Part shown: positions 32,897 through 40,701 of the stretch, one piece after another
How the letters are laid out: each line of letters begins with the position of its first letter
How positions within the stretch are numbered: position 1 is the stretch's first letter
Assembly (NCBI GenBank): GCA_002337385.1
Contig: DDFY01000021.1
Coordinates: 1-50,281 of the forward strand
Length of the DNA: 50,281 nt
Source of the DNA: Erythrobacter sp. UBA1916
Lineage (GTDB): Bacteria > Pseudomonadota > Alphaproteobacteria > Sphingomonadales > Sphingomonadaceae
Direction: 5' to 3'
Made by a program: the position numbers and the translations under genes
The notes under the pieces: model-generated
Database searches by the model: none
What the model saw: the letters and a program-made list of their open reading frames with translations, nothing else
Told to the model about the DNA's origin: nothing

Positions 32897-34411
32897 TTGA
32901 AGCAGCCTGTAAACCTTGTCGAACCCGATTCTGAGCCAAAGCCGCTCGACCATCTCGCCCTGCGTGGGGATGACGATAGCGCGGCCTTGGTTCTCAAGCA
33001 CGAAGTCCTTAGCTGGAAGGACTTAAGAAGCCGTGTCGCGCAGCTCGCCGGGTGGCTGTCCGCGCGGGTTCCCGGGCCCGGCGCACGGGTTGCGAGCTGG
33101 GCGGGGAAGGGCGAGCTGACCTGTCTGCTGCCGCTCGCTGCAGCGCGTGCAGGGCTTGTCCATGTGCCGATCAATCCGCTGCTCAAGCGGGCACAGGTGG
33201 CGCATATTCTCGCCGACTGCGGAGCGAGCCTGTTGCTCGGCAACAAGGGGCGCCTTTCCCTGCTTGAAGAGGCCGACTTGCCAGAGGGCTGCGCCTCGCT
33301 GGAGGATATCGCGGTTCTTGCCGAGGCAGGCGATGCCGCTCCATTGCCGCCCAGCGACGCCGATCCTCATGCCCTTGCGGCCATTCTCTACACCTCCGGC
33401 TCGACCGGACGGCCCAAGGGGGTGATGCTCAGCCATGCCAACATGTGGCTGGGCGCGGTCAGCGTGGCGCACTATCTGGGCATGGCGGCGGATGACGTGA
33501 CGCTGGGCGTGCTGCCGTTGAGTTTCGACTACGGCCAGAACCAGTTGCTTTCGACCTGGTATGCGGGCGGCAGCGTGGTTCCGCTTGACTATCTGACCCC
33601 GCGCGATGTGGTGAGGGCCTGTGCTCGCCATGGTGTTACCACGCTGGCGGCAGTCCCGCCCCTGTGGGTGCAACTGATCGAGCAGGACTGGCCCGCCGAG
33701 TCCGTAGCGCCGATGCGCCGCCTCACCAATTCGGGCGGCGCGCTCACCGAAGACATGGTCCGCACGCTGCGCACCCGTTTCCCGCAGGCTCGTCTGTTTC
33801 CGATGTACGGGCTGACCGAGGCCTTCCGTTCGACCTATCTCGATCCGGCGATGGTCGATGCCCATCCGACCTCGATGGGCCGCGCCATCCCCTTTGCCGA
33901 AATCCTCGTGGTCGACGAGGCCGGCGAAGTGTCAAGCGAGGGCGAACTGGTCCATTGCGGGCCGCTGGTCGCGCAGGGTTATTGGAACGATCCGGAGCGC
34001 ACCGCCGAACGCTTCAAGCCTGCACCCAAGGCCTCGGTCTATGGCGGCATGGCCGTGTTCTCGGGTGACACGGTGCGGAGGGACGAGCTGGACCTGCTGC
34101 ATTTCGTCGGTCGCACCGATGCCATGATCAAGAGCGCAGGCAACCGAATCAGCCCACAGGAAATCGAAGAAGCCGCAGTCGCAACAGGACATGCCAGCGA
34201 GGCCGCTGCCTTCGGTGTGCCTAATGCGCGGCTCGGTCAGGCGATCCATCTGGTGGTGCGCGGCAGCGGCGATGAGGAGGCCTTGAGAGCAGCCTTACGC
34301 GCTGACTTACCCAATTTCATGCAGCCAGCGGTTATCCGTTGGGTCGAGGCCATGCCATTGAATCCGAACGGCAAGATTGACCGGGCTGCCCTTGCAAAGG
34401 ATCTTTCATGA
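32897..34411 (+). CDS. AMP-forming acyl-CoA/acyl-ACP ligase, exosortase A-associated
   Basis: A 504-residue adenylate-forming enzyme of the ANL superfamily. The P-loop is ILYTSGSTGRPKGVMLSH, followed by PLSFDYGQNQLLSTWYAGG, the YGLTEAFRSTYLDP A5-type motif, FVGRTDAMIKSAGNRISPQE and the C-terminal catalytic lysine in PNGKIDRAALAK. It should adenylate an acyl or amino acid and load it on CoA or the carrier protein. The start is uncertain: TTG 32897 (GAAGAAG upstream) or TTG 32867; no ATG is available in the N-terminal region. It diverges from the GNAT-like gene with about 20 bases between starts, and overlaps the decarboxylase gene by 4 bases (ATGA). Confidence 0.88.
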   Translation: MKQPVNLVEPDSEPKPLDHLALRGDDDSAALVLKHEVLSWKDLRSRVAQLAGWLSARVPGPGARVASWAGKGELTCLLPLAAARAGLVHVPINPLLKRAQVAHILADCGASLLLGNKGRLSLLEEADLPEGCASLEDIAVLAEAGDAAPLPPSDADPHALAAILYTSGSTGRPKGVMLSHANMWLGAVSVAHYLGMAADDVTLGVLPLSFDYGQNQLLSTWYAGGSVVPLDYLTPRDVVRACARHGVTTLAAVPPLWVQLIEQDWPAESVAPMRRLTNSGGALTEDMVRTLRTRFPQARLFPMYGLTEAFRSTYLDPAMVDAHPTSMGRAIPFAEILVVDEAGEVSSEGELVHCGPLVAQGYWNDPERTAERFKPAPKASVYGGMAVFSGDTVRRDELDLLHFVGRTDAMIKSAGNRISPQEIEEAAVATGHASEAAAFGVPNARLGQAIHLVVRGSGDEEALRAALRADLPNFMQPAVIRWVEAMPLNPNGKIDRAALAKDLS

Positions 34412-35634
34412 AGCCGCTTGGCCCCATTCCGGCAGACTATTCCGCCATCGACGGCGAACTCGCGATTGGCGGGCGCAAGGCTTCGGCGCTGGTCAAGGAG
34501 GCGCGGCGCACCCCGCTGTTCGTCTATTCGCGCGACATCGTTAGTGCGCGGGTCGCGGCCTTGCGCGAGGCCATGCCCGAGCAGCTCGCCATTCACTATG
34601 CGATGAAGGCCAATCCCTATCCGCCATTGCTCGAACACATTTCCGAGCTGGTCGACGGGCTCGATATAGCCTCGGGCGGTGAGCTGGAGATCGCCCGCGC
34701 GGCGGGCTACCTTCCGCGTGAAATCAGCTTTGCCGGGCCGGGCAAGCGCGATGCAGAACTGAAGGCTGCGATCACCACCGGGGTCACGCTAAACTGCGAA
34801 AGCGAAGGTGAAATTTCGCGGGCGCTGGCCATGGGCAAGGCGCTTTCGGTCAAGCCGCGCCTCGCCATTCGGGTCAATCCGGGCTTCGAAATGCGTGGTT
34901 CGGGCATGAAGATGGGCGGCGGGGCAAAGCCCTTCGGGATCGACGAGGAACAGGTGCCCGCTCTGGCGCGGCGTATCGTCGATGAAGGTGCGGATTGGCG
35001 CGGCTTTCATATCTACACCGGCAGCCAGGCGTTGGACCCGTCAGCCATCATCGAGACGCAGGCCAATGTGATTGCTTTGGCGGCTCGCCTTGGCGATGAG
35101 GCAGGCGTCGCGGTGCCGCATCTCAACATGGGGGGCGGTTTCGGCATTCCCTATTTCGACAAGGATACGCCGCTCGATATTGCCGCTATCGGCTCCGCAC
35201 TGGGGGCACAATTGGCTCAACTGCCCGAGCGGCTCAGCCAAACGCAGTTTGCCATCGAACTGGGCCGCTATCTGGTCGGCGAAGCGGGGGTTTACCTCAC
35301 CCGGATTGTTGATCGCAAAGTCAGCCACGGCACGACCTATCTCGTCACCGATGGCGGATTGCATCACCAGCTGGCCGCATCAGGCAACTTCGGCGCGGTG
35401 GTTCGTCGCAACTATCCGCTCGCCATTGCCAGCCATTTCGATGCACCGGGCGAGGAAGAGGCAAGCGTCGTTGGGTGCCTGTGTACTCCGTTGGACAGAC
35501 TGGCCGACAATGCCATGCTTCCGCATGCTGACGTGGGTGATTTGGTCGCGGTTTTTTGCGCCGGTGCCTATGGCGCCAGCGCCAGCCCGGCGACCTTCCT
35601 GGGGCAGGGGCCAGCGGTCGAAATGCTCGTCTGA
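34408..35634 (+). CDS. PLP-dependent decarboxylase, exosortase A-associated
   Basis: A 408-residue fold-type III (alanine-racemase-like barrel) decarboxylase, related to diaminopimelate and ornithine decarboxylases. The PLP lysine is Lys67 in IHYAMKANPYPPLL; the phosphate-binding glycines are in NMGGGFGIPYF; the cross-subunit Cys region is VGCLCTPLDRLA, followed by FCAGAYGASASPATFLG. The TIGR-type family is found only beside exosortase A as far as I recall. The substrate is not known; in this context it may decarboxylate an amino acid either free or after adenylation. ATG start overlaps the ligase stop. Confidence 0.88.
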   Translation: MKPLGPIPADYSAIDGELAIGGRKASALVKEARRTPLFVYSRDIVSARVAALREAMPEQLAIHYAMKANPYPPLLEHISELVDGLDIASGGELEIARAAGYLPREISFAGPGKRDAELKAAITTGVTLNCESEGEISRALAMGKALSVKPRLAIRVNPGFEMRGSGMKMGGGAKPFGIDEEQVPALARRIVDEGADWRGFHIYTGSQALDPSAIIETQANVIALAARLGDEAGVAVPHLNMGGGFGIPYFDKDTPLDIAAIGSALGAQLAQLPERLSQTQFAIELGRYLVGEAGVYLTRIVDRKVSHGTTYLVTDGGLHHQLAASGNFGAVVRRNYPLAIASHFDAPGEEEASVVGCLCTPLDRLADNAMLPHADVGDLVAVFCAGAYGASASPATFLGQGPAVEMLV

Positions 35635-35835
35635 CGGAGTTCTGACCCACCATCCGCAAGTCGTCCCCTTTTGGGACGTAGCTCCACAAAACCGGCTCTT
35701 TAGGCGGGTTTGGACGCAAAACTAACGCAATGTTCACCCTTTTTCGCGACAAGCGAGCGCGGATCCACGGGCCATGTTGCCAATTCGGGCTCACCCCCGG
35801 TTGCGACAACGGCTCGACCACGTGAAGGACTTTCG
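35635..35835 (+). promoter_or_regulatory. 201-base gap, probable promoter of the exopolysaccharide operon
   Basis: This is the longest non-coding stretch in the window. It holds a 6-bp hairpin (CGTCCC-CTTTT-GGGACG, 35662-35678) without a T-tract, and an AT-richer segment around 35720-35755. The ribosome binding site GAAGGA precedes the export gene ATG by 6 bases. I looked for a sigma-54 -24/-12 promoter (GG-N10-GC), as exosortase systems controlled by PrsK/PrsR can have, and did not find a convincing one. No riboswitch or operator was recognised. Confidence 0.45.
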
Positions 35836-36477
35836 ATGCGAATGACAAAAATCGCCCGTCTCACTCTCACCGGTGCGGCCCTTGCGCTGACGCTGGGCGG
35901 ATGCGCGTCCAGCAATGGTCCGCAGCTTCAACCTGCCCGCTTCGTGGCGATGCAGGAAGGCCCGGGCGAGGAATATGTCATTGGCCCGCTTGATGAATTA
36001 ACGATCCACGTGTGGCGGAACGACGAGCTTGGCGCCTCGGTGCAGGTGCGGCCCGATGGCCGGATCACCACGCCGCTGGTCGCCGACATGCCCGCCGTGG
36101 GCAAGACCCCGACCATGCTGGCCGAAGACATCCGCCTGCAGCTCTCGCAATATATCGAGGAGCCGCTGGTCACCGTCATCGTCAACAAGTTCGCCGGCAC
36201 TTTCAGCCAGCAGGTCCGCATTGTCGGCGCCACCGAGAAGCCCGCTTCGCTGCCTTACCGCGCGAACATGACGCTGCTCGACGCGATGATCGCCGTTGGC
36301 GGCCTGAGTGAATATGCGGCGGGCAACCGCGCCAAGCTGATCCGCTTCGATCGCGAAAGCGGCCAGCAGGCGGAATATTCATTGCGTCTCTCCGACCTGC
36401 TGCGCAAGGGCGACAGCGACGCGAACGTGATGCTGATGCCGGGTGATGTGATCATCATCCCGGAAAGCATGTTCTGA
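35836..36477 (+). CDS. XrtA-type polysaccharide export lipoprotein (Wza-like)
   Basis: A 213-residue outer-membrane lipoprotein of the polysaccharide export family. Lipobox LGGC places the lipidated Cys at residue 23. A Poly_export domain follows (YVIGPLDELTIHVWRNDEL, then VRPDGRITTPLVADMPAVGKT) and a SLBB beta-grasp domain (VRIVGATEKPASLPYRANMT...AVGGLSEYAAGNR). It is shorter than E. coli Wza, as usual for the exosortase-associated subfamily. The ATG at 35836 has GAAGGA 6 bases upstream; a frame from 35710 is rejected because it would destroy the signal peptide. First gene of a long operon; 16 bases separate it from the chain-length gene. Confidence 0.92.
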   Translation: MRMTKIARLTLTGAALALTLGGCASSNGPQLQPARFVAMQEGPGEEYVIGPLDELTIHVWRNDELGASVQVRPDGRITTPLVADMPAVGKTPTMLAEDIRLQLSQYIEEPLVTVIVNKFAGTFSQQVRIVGATEKPASLPYRANMTLLDAMIAVGGLSEYAAGNRAKLIRFDRESGQQAEYSLRLSDLLRKGDSDANVMLMPGDVIIIPESMF

Positions 36478-36493
36478 GCCGGAGGCTGGGGGC

Positions 36494-38017
36494 TTGAAGC
36501 AACTTCTGGAAGAAGTCCGGGCAGCAATCTGGGCGGTGTGGAACCGCCGTTGGCTGGCACTCGGTGTTGCCTGGGGGGTATGCCTTCTGGGCTGGCTCGT
36601 CGTGGCGCTGATTCCCAACTCTTACGAGAGCCAAACCCGCATCTTCATCCAGCTCGACGATGTGCTGGCCGAACAGATCGGCATTGGCTCGGCCAGCCGG
36701 GCACGCGATATCGAACGCATCCAGCAGACGCTGCTCAGCACGGTCAACCTTGAGAAGGTTGTGCGAGCGACCCGCCTCGGCGATGCTGTTACCAGCCCCA
36801 GCGAAATGGAGCGGGCGACCACGGACCTTGCCAAGGAAATCACGATCGAGAGCCAGGGCGAGAACGTCTTCGAGATTACCGCGACCATTGGCCGCAGGGA
36901 CTATTCCGACCGCGAGAACGCGGAACTGGCGCAGACCGTCGCCCAGCGCATGATCGACATTTTCCGCGAGGAAAATCTCGGCGGCGCACGTGACGAAATG
37001 CAGCAGTCGATCGCGTTCCTCAACCAGCAGCTCGAAGAACGCGAAGCCGAACTGGCCGAGGCCGAGCAGCGCCGGCTCGCCTTCGAGGCGGAGAACCCTG
37101 ACCTCGTTGGCGGCTCGGCCGCGATTGCCTCGCAGATGAGCGCCGCGCGCAGCCAGCTTCGTAGCGTCGAGGCTGACCTTGCCGCCGCTCAAAGCGCGCT
37201 TGCCGCCCTGCGCGGCCAGCTCGCCAGCACGCCGCGCACCATTGTCACCGCCAATTCGGGCGGTCCGCAGGCGGCACTGGCTCAGGCCGAGGCGAACCTT
37301 GCCGCTTTGCAGGCGCGTGGGCTTACGCCTGAACACCCCGATCTGGTGGCCGCGGAGCGCACAGTTGAGAACTTGCGCGCCACGGTCCAGCGCAATGGCG
37401 GCGCCGGTGGCGGAGGCTCGCTCAACCCGGCCTTTACCTCGCTCCAGTCGATGCTGGTCGAGCGCGAAGCCAATGTGCAGTCGCTCATGTCACGCGCTGC
37501 AGCGCTGCGGGCGGAGATCGCCTCGATCAACGGAAGCCTCGCGCGTGAGCCGGCTGCAACCGCCGAAGCCCAACGCATCAGCCGTGACTACGACGTGCTG
37601 CGCAAGCGCTACGACGACCTGCTCAACGATCGCGAACAGTTGCGCCTGCGCGGCGATGTGGAAAGCGAGAACAGCGCGGTGAAGTTCGAAGTGATCGACC
37701 CGCCGAGCACGCCCCGCAAGCCTGCCGCGCCAAACCGGCCGCTGCTGTTGGCGGGCGTGCTGATCATCGGGCTTGGTGCCGGCGGCGCGACTGCCTTCGC
37801 CCTGTCCAAACTCGGCTCCACATTTGCCACCGCCAGCCAGCTCGAACGCGAGATCGGGTTGCCCGTTATCGGGACCGTATCGCACACCTTTACCCAGGCG
37901 GGCCGAGCCTTGCGTGCCAAACGCCTCAAGTACTTTGCCGTCGGTGTTGGCGGGTTGGGGCTGTTGTTCGTGGTGCTGATGGGGCTCGAATTCGTCCAGC
38001 GTGGGCTGGTGGCATGA
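36494..38017 (+). CDS. XrtA-type chain-length determinant (Wzz/GNVR family)
   Basis: A 507-residue inner-membrane polysaccharide co-polymerase. A first transmembrane helix lies at about residues 21-40 (ALGVAWGVCLLGWLVVALIP), then the Wzz domain with YESQTRIFIQLDDVL. A long periplasmic coiled coil (about 165-260, Glu/Ala-rich; second helix 320-400 with RDYDVLRKRYDDLLNDREQL, the GNVR-like end) precedes the second helix (LLLAGVLIIGLGAGGATAFAL) and a third near the C-terminus. It should set polymer length together with the kinase-like protein next to it. Start is TTG at 36494 with GGAGG upstream. A cytoplasmic kinase domain is not fused. Confidence 0.92.
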   Translation: MKQLLEEVRAAIWAVWNRRWLALGVAWGVCLLGWLVVALIPNSYESQTRIFIQLDDVLAEQIGIGSASRARDIERIQQTLLSTVNLEKVVRATRLGDAVTSPSEMERATTDLAKEITIESQGENVFEITATIGRRDYSDRENAELAQTVAQRMIDIFREENLGGARDEMQQSIAFLNQQLEEREAELAEAEQRRLAFEAENPDLVGGSAAIASQMSAARSQLRSVEADLAAAQSALAALRGQLASTPRTIVTANSGGPQAALAQAEANLAALQARGLTPEHPDLVAAERTVENLRATVQRNGGAGGGGSLNPAFTSLQSMLVEREANVQSLMSRAAALRAEIASINGSLAREPAATAEAQRISRDYDVLRKRYDDLLNDREQLRLRGDVESENSAVKFEVIDPPSTPRKPAAPNRPLLLAGVLIIGLGAGGATAFALSKLGSTFATASQLEREIGLPVIGTVSHTFTQAGRALRAKRLKYFAVGVGGLGLLFVVLMGLEFVQRGLVA

Positions 38018-38027
38018 GGATGCGTGC

Positions 38028-39038
38028 ATGACCGACCAGAGCAAGATTCCCACCCCCGGCCGCTCGCTGTTCGACCGTGAAGACGACGTCTGGGGCGCAG
38101 AGAAGCTGAGCACCGCTCCGGTGCCGAGCAACCTTGCGCCTCCGGTGAACCGGCAGGCTCCCAAGCGCGCCGAGCGGCCGGTGGCCCCGCGTGACCCGCA
38201 GCCGACCTTCCGCGCTAACGAGGCCCCGGTTGCTGACCGTCGTGCGCCCGACGCTCAGGTTTCGCAGCCGGAACCGACTCATCTCGCTCCGCTGCGCCTT
38301 TCCGGCCACATCGAGCCGATCGATCGCGAGCAATTGCAGCGCGCCGGCCTGATCCAGCCTGAAGGCCAGGTAACCGGCCTGCTGGAAGAATTCCGCATCG
38401 TGAAGCGGCAGGTGCTCAACTCGGTGCGCAAAGCGCGCGAGGCGGGCAAGGGCGCCCGAGGCCAGCGGGTGCTGGTGTGCTCACCGCTGCCAGCCGAAGG
38501 GAAGACCTTCTGCGCCTCCAACCTCGCGCTGGCGATGGCGGCGGAAAAAGACAGCGAAGTGCTGCTGGTCGATGCCGACTTCGCCAAGCCGTCGATCCTC
38601 TCGACACTTGGGCTTCCGAGCGGCCCCGGCCTGATGGACGTGCTCGCCAATCCCGAAGTGCAGCTGGATGATTGCATTATCGAGACCGACATTGCCGGGC
38701 TGCTGGTGCTGCCCGCGGGCAACCAGACCAATTCCGACAGCGAATTTCTCGCCAGTTCCCGCACCGCCGAGGTGCTTGATCGGCTGACTGCTGGCGCGCC
38801 CAACCGGATCGTGATCTTCGATTCGCCCCCGGCACTGGCGGCCTCTCCGGCGGCAGAGCTTGCCCGCCACGTGGGCCAGGCCATCGTCGTGACGCGGGCT
38901 GATCGCACCGGCCAGAGCGCGCTCGAAGATGCGCTCACCTTGCTGTCGGCCTGCCCCGATATCAAACTGCTGCTCAACGCGGCCCATTTCAGCCCCAGCG
39001 GCCGCCGCTTCGGCACCTATTACGGGCAGGAGGCATGA
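38028..39038 (+). CDS. XrtA-associated tyrosine-kinase-like ATPase (CpsD/Wzc-C type)
   Basis: A 336-residue cytoplasmic P-loop protein. The first 110 residues are a Pro/Arg-rich low-complexity region. The kinase-like domain has Walker A SPLPAEGKT (Lys159), the Walker A' motif LLVDADFAKPS, and Walker B VIFDSPPAL, the three marks of bacterial tyrosine kinases. The C-terminus reads RFGTYYGQEA, giving only two adjacent tyrosines rather than a long cluster. It should pair with the chain-length protein encoded just upstream, which lacks its own kinase domain. ATG at 38028 has GAGGA 8 bases upstream; the GTG at 38001 is inside the preceding gene. Confidence 0.9.
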   Translation: MTDQSKIPTPGRSLFDREDDVWGAEKLSTAPVPSNLAPPVNRQAPKRAERPVAPRDPQPTFRANEAPVADRRAPDAQVSQPEPTHLAPLRLSGHIEPIDREQLQRAGLIQPEGQVTGLLEEFRIVKRQVLNSVRKAREAGKGARGQRVLVCSPLPAEGKTFCASNLALAMAAEKDSEVLLVDADFAKPSILSTLGLPSGPGLMDVLANPEVQLDDCIIETDIAGLLVLPAGNQTNSDSEFLASSRTAEVLDRLTAGAPNRIVIFDSPPALAASPAAELARHVGQAIVVTRADRTGQSALEDALTLLSACPDIKLLLNAAHFSPSGRRFGTYYGQEA

Positions 39039-39043
39039 TCGTC

Positions 39044-40681
39044 ATGCTCAAGTACCGGAATACGACTGCTCTGGCCGCAGCCCTGATCGCATCGCTTGGC
39101 ACCCCGGTGCTGGCGCAAGATGCCGACAAGGGCGAAGATCGTCGCAGCCACGCTGTGATTACGCCTTACATTGAGGCGGCGCAGGTCGTGACCGCCGAGC
39201 TACAGCCGGGCTCCGATGTGTTCACTTACTCGCGCCTTGCCGCAGGTGTCGACGCCACGATTGCCGGGCGCAATTCCGCCGGGTCGGTGTCGCTACGCTA
39301 CGAACGCTCGATCGGGTGGGACGACGATGTATCCGATGTCGATACCCTGACCGGCGTGGCGCGTGGTTCGCTCGCGCTGGTGCCGCGGTCGGTCACGCTT
39401 GAAGCGGGCGGCATGGCAGCCCGGACGCGGATCGGCAGCAACGGTGCCAGTTCGCTCGGCGGCTATGGCGCCAATTCGGATTTAACCACGCAGATTTACT
39501 CAGTCTACGGCGGCCCCAGCGTGCAAACGCATGTGGGCGATGTCGAAGTCAGCGGAGCCTATCGGATCGGCTACTCGCGGGTCGAGTCGCCTGGGATTGT
39601 GCCGACCTCTTCGACAGGCAGCCTGGTTGACGTTTTCGACGACAGTGTGAGCCAGTCGGCCACGCTGCGGGCAGGAATTGCCCCCAATGTGGTTCTACCG
39701 GTTGGCATTGGCGCGGAAGCCGGGTGGAACCGGCAAGACATCTCCAACCTCGACCAGCGGATCGACGACCGCCATGTGCGCGGCGAAGTGACCGTGCCGA
39801 TCCGCCGCGATCTCGCGCTGATCGGTGGCCTCGGCTATGAGGATGTCACGATTTCGAGCCGCGACGCGGTGCGTGACGCCAATGGCGACCCGGTGATCGG
39901 GAGCGATGGCCGCTTCGTCACCGACGACAGCCAGCCACGCCAGATCGCCTACGAAACCGACGGGCTGATCTGGGACGTCGGCGTAATGTGGCGCCCAAGC
40001 CGGCGCACGACCTTAACCGCCACCGTGGGCCGTCGCTACGATTCGACCACCTACTATGGTTCGCTCTCCTACACGCCCAGCGCGAATACGGCGCTCAATG
40101 TCTCGGTGTATGACAACATCACCGGCTTCGGCGGCCAGATCGCCAGCTCGATCGAAGGGCTGAGCACCAACTTCGATGCTTTCCGCAATCCCGTGACCGG
40201 AGACCTGAACGGCTGCGTGGGCAGTGCCGAAGGCGGCAACTGCACGCTTGCCGGGCTCGGCTCGCTCCGCTCGGCGACCTATCGTCGGCGCGGTGTCAGC
40301 GCCTCGTTCTCTCACACCCGGGGCCGCAGCCAACTGGGCTTCGGCCTGGGCTACGATCGGCGCAAATATATCGCGGCGGCGGGCACCGTGCTGGCCCCGC
40401 TCGATGGCCTCACCGACGAGAACTATTGGGTGGCCGCCTATGCCAGTCGGCAGCTTGATCGCCAGTCGAGCCTCAACTTCGGCGCCACGGCCTCATGGTT
40501 CGATACTCGGCTTGATAACGCTGGCAGCTCGCTGGGCTACAGCGCAAACTTGGCATACAACAGAACGATTATCGCCGGTTTGAGCGGCACAGCAGCCATC
40601 GGGCTTGATGGCATCACGCGAGAAAGCCTGCCCGACTACACCTCTGCCTCGGCCCTGCTCGGCCTGCGCTACTCATTCTGA
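39044..40681 (+). CDS. Outer-membrane beta-barrel protein of the XrtA locus
   Basis: A 545-residue protein with a signal peptide (YRNTTALAAALIASLGTPVLA, cleavage before QDADKG) and many alternating hydrophobic/polar strands with aromatic ends, ending LLGLRYSF, the usual outer-membrane barrel terminus. It corresponds to the uncharacterised barrel that accompanies exosortase A export genes; I infer a role in polymer passage or anchoring at the outer membrane. The start is uncertain: ATG 39035 shares ATGA with the kinase gene but lies one base from AGGAGG, while ATG 39044 has that sequence at a good distance (10 bases). I use 39044. Function is not established. Confidence 0.85.
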   Translation: MLKYRNTTALAAALIASLGTPVLAQDADKGEDRRSHAVITPYIEAAQVVTAELQPGSDVFTYSRLAAGVDATIAGRNSAGSVSLRYERSIGWDDDVSDVDTLTGVARGSLALVPRSVTLEAGGMAARTRIGSNGASSLGGYGANSDLTTQIYSVYGGPSVQTHVGDVEVSGAYRIGYSRVESPGIVPTSSTGSLVDVFDDSVSQSATLRAGIAPNVVLPVGIGAEAGWNRQDISNLDQRIDDRHVRGEVTVPIRRDLALIGGLGYEDVTISSRDAVRDANGDPVIGSDGRFVTDDSQPRQIAYETDGLIWDVGVMWRPSRRTTLTATVGRRYDSTTYYGSLSYTPSANTALNVSVYDNITGFGGQIASSIEGLSTNFDAFRNPVTGDLNGCVGSAEGGNCTLAGLGSLRSATYRRRGVSASFSHTRGRSQLGFGLGYDRRKYIAAAGTVLAPLDGLTDENYWVAAYASRQLDRQSSLNFGATASWFDTRLDNAGSSLGYSANLAYNRTIIAGLSGTAAIGLDGITRESLPDYTSASALLGLRYSF

Positions 40682-40701
40682 CGGACTACGGGAGTTCACA
40701 G

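Noticed and set aside
35635..35835. Possible sigma-54 promoter for the export operon
   Set aside because: No GG-N10-GC pair in the right context was found; the nearest candidate has 7-base spacing.
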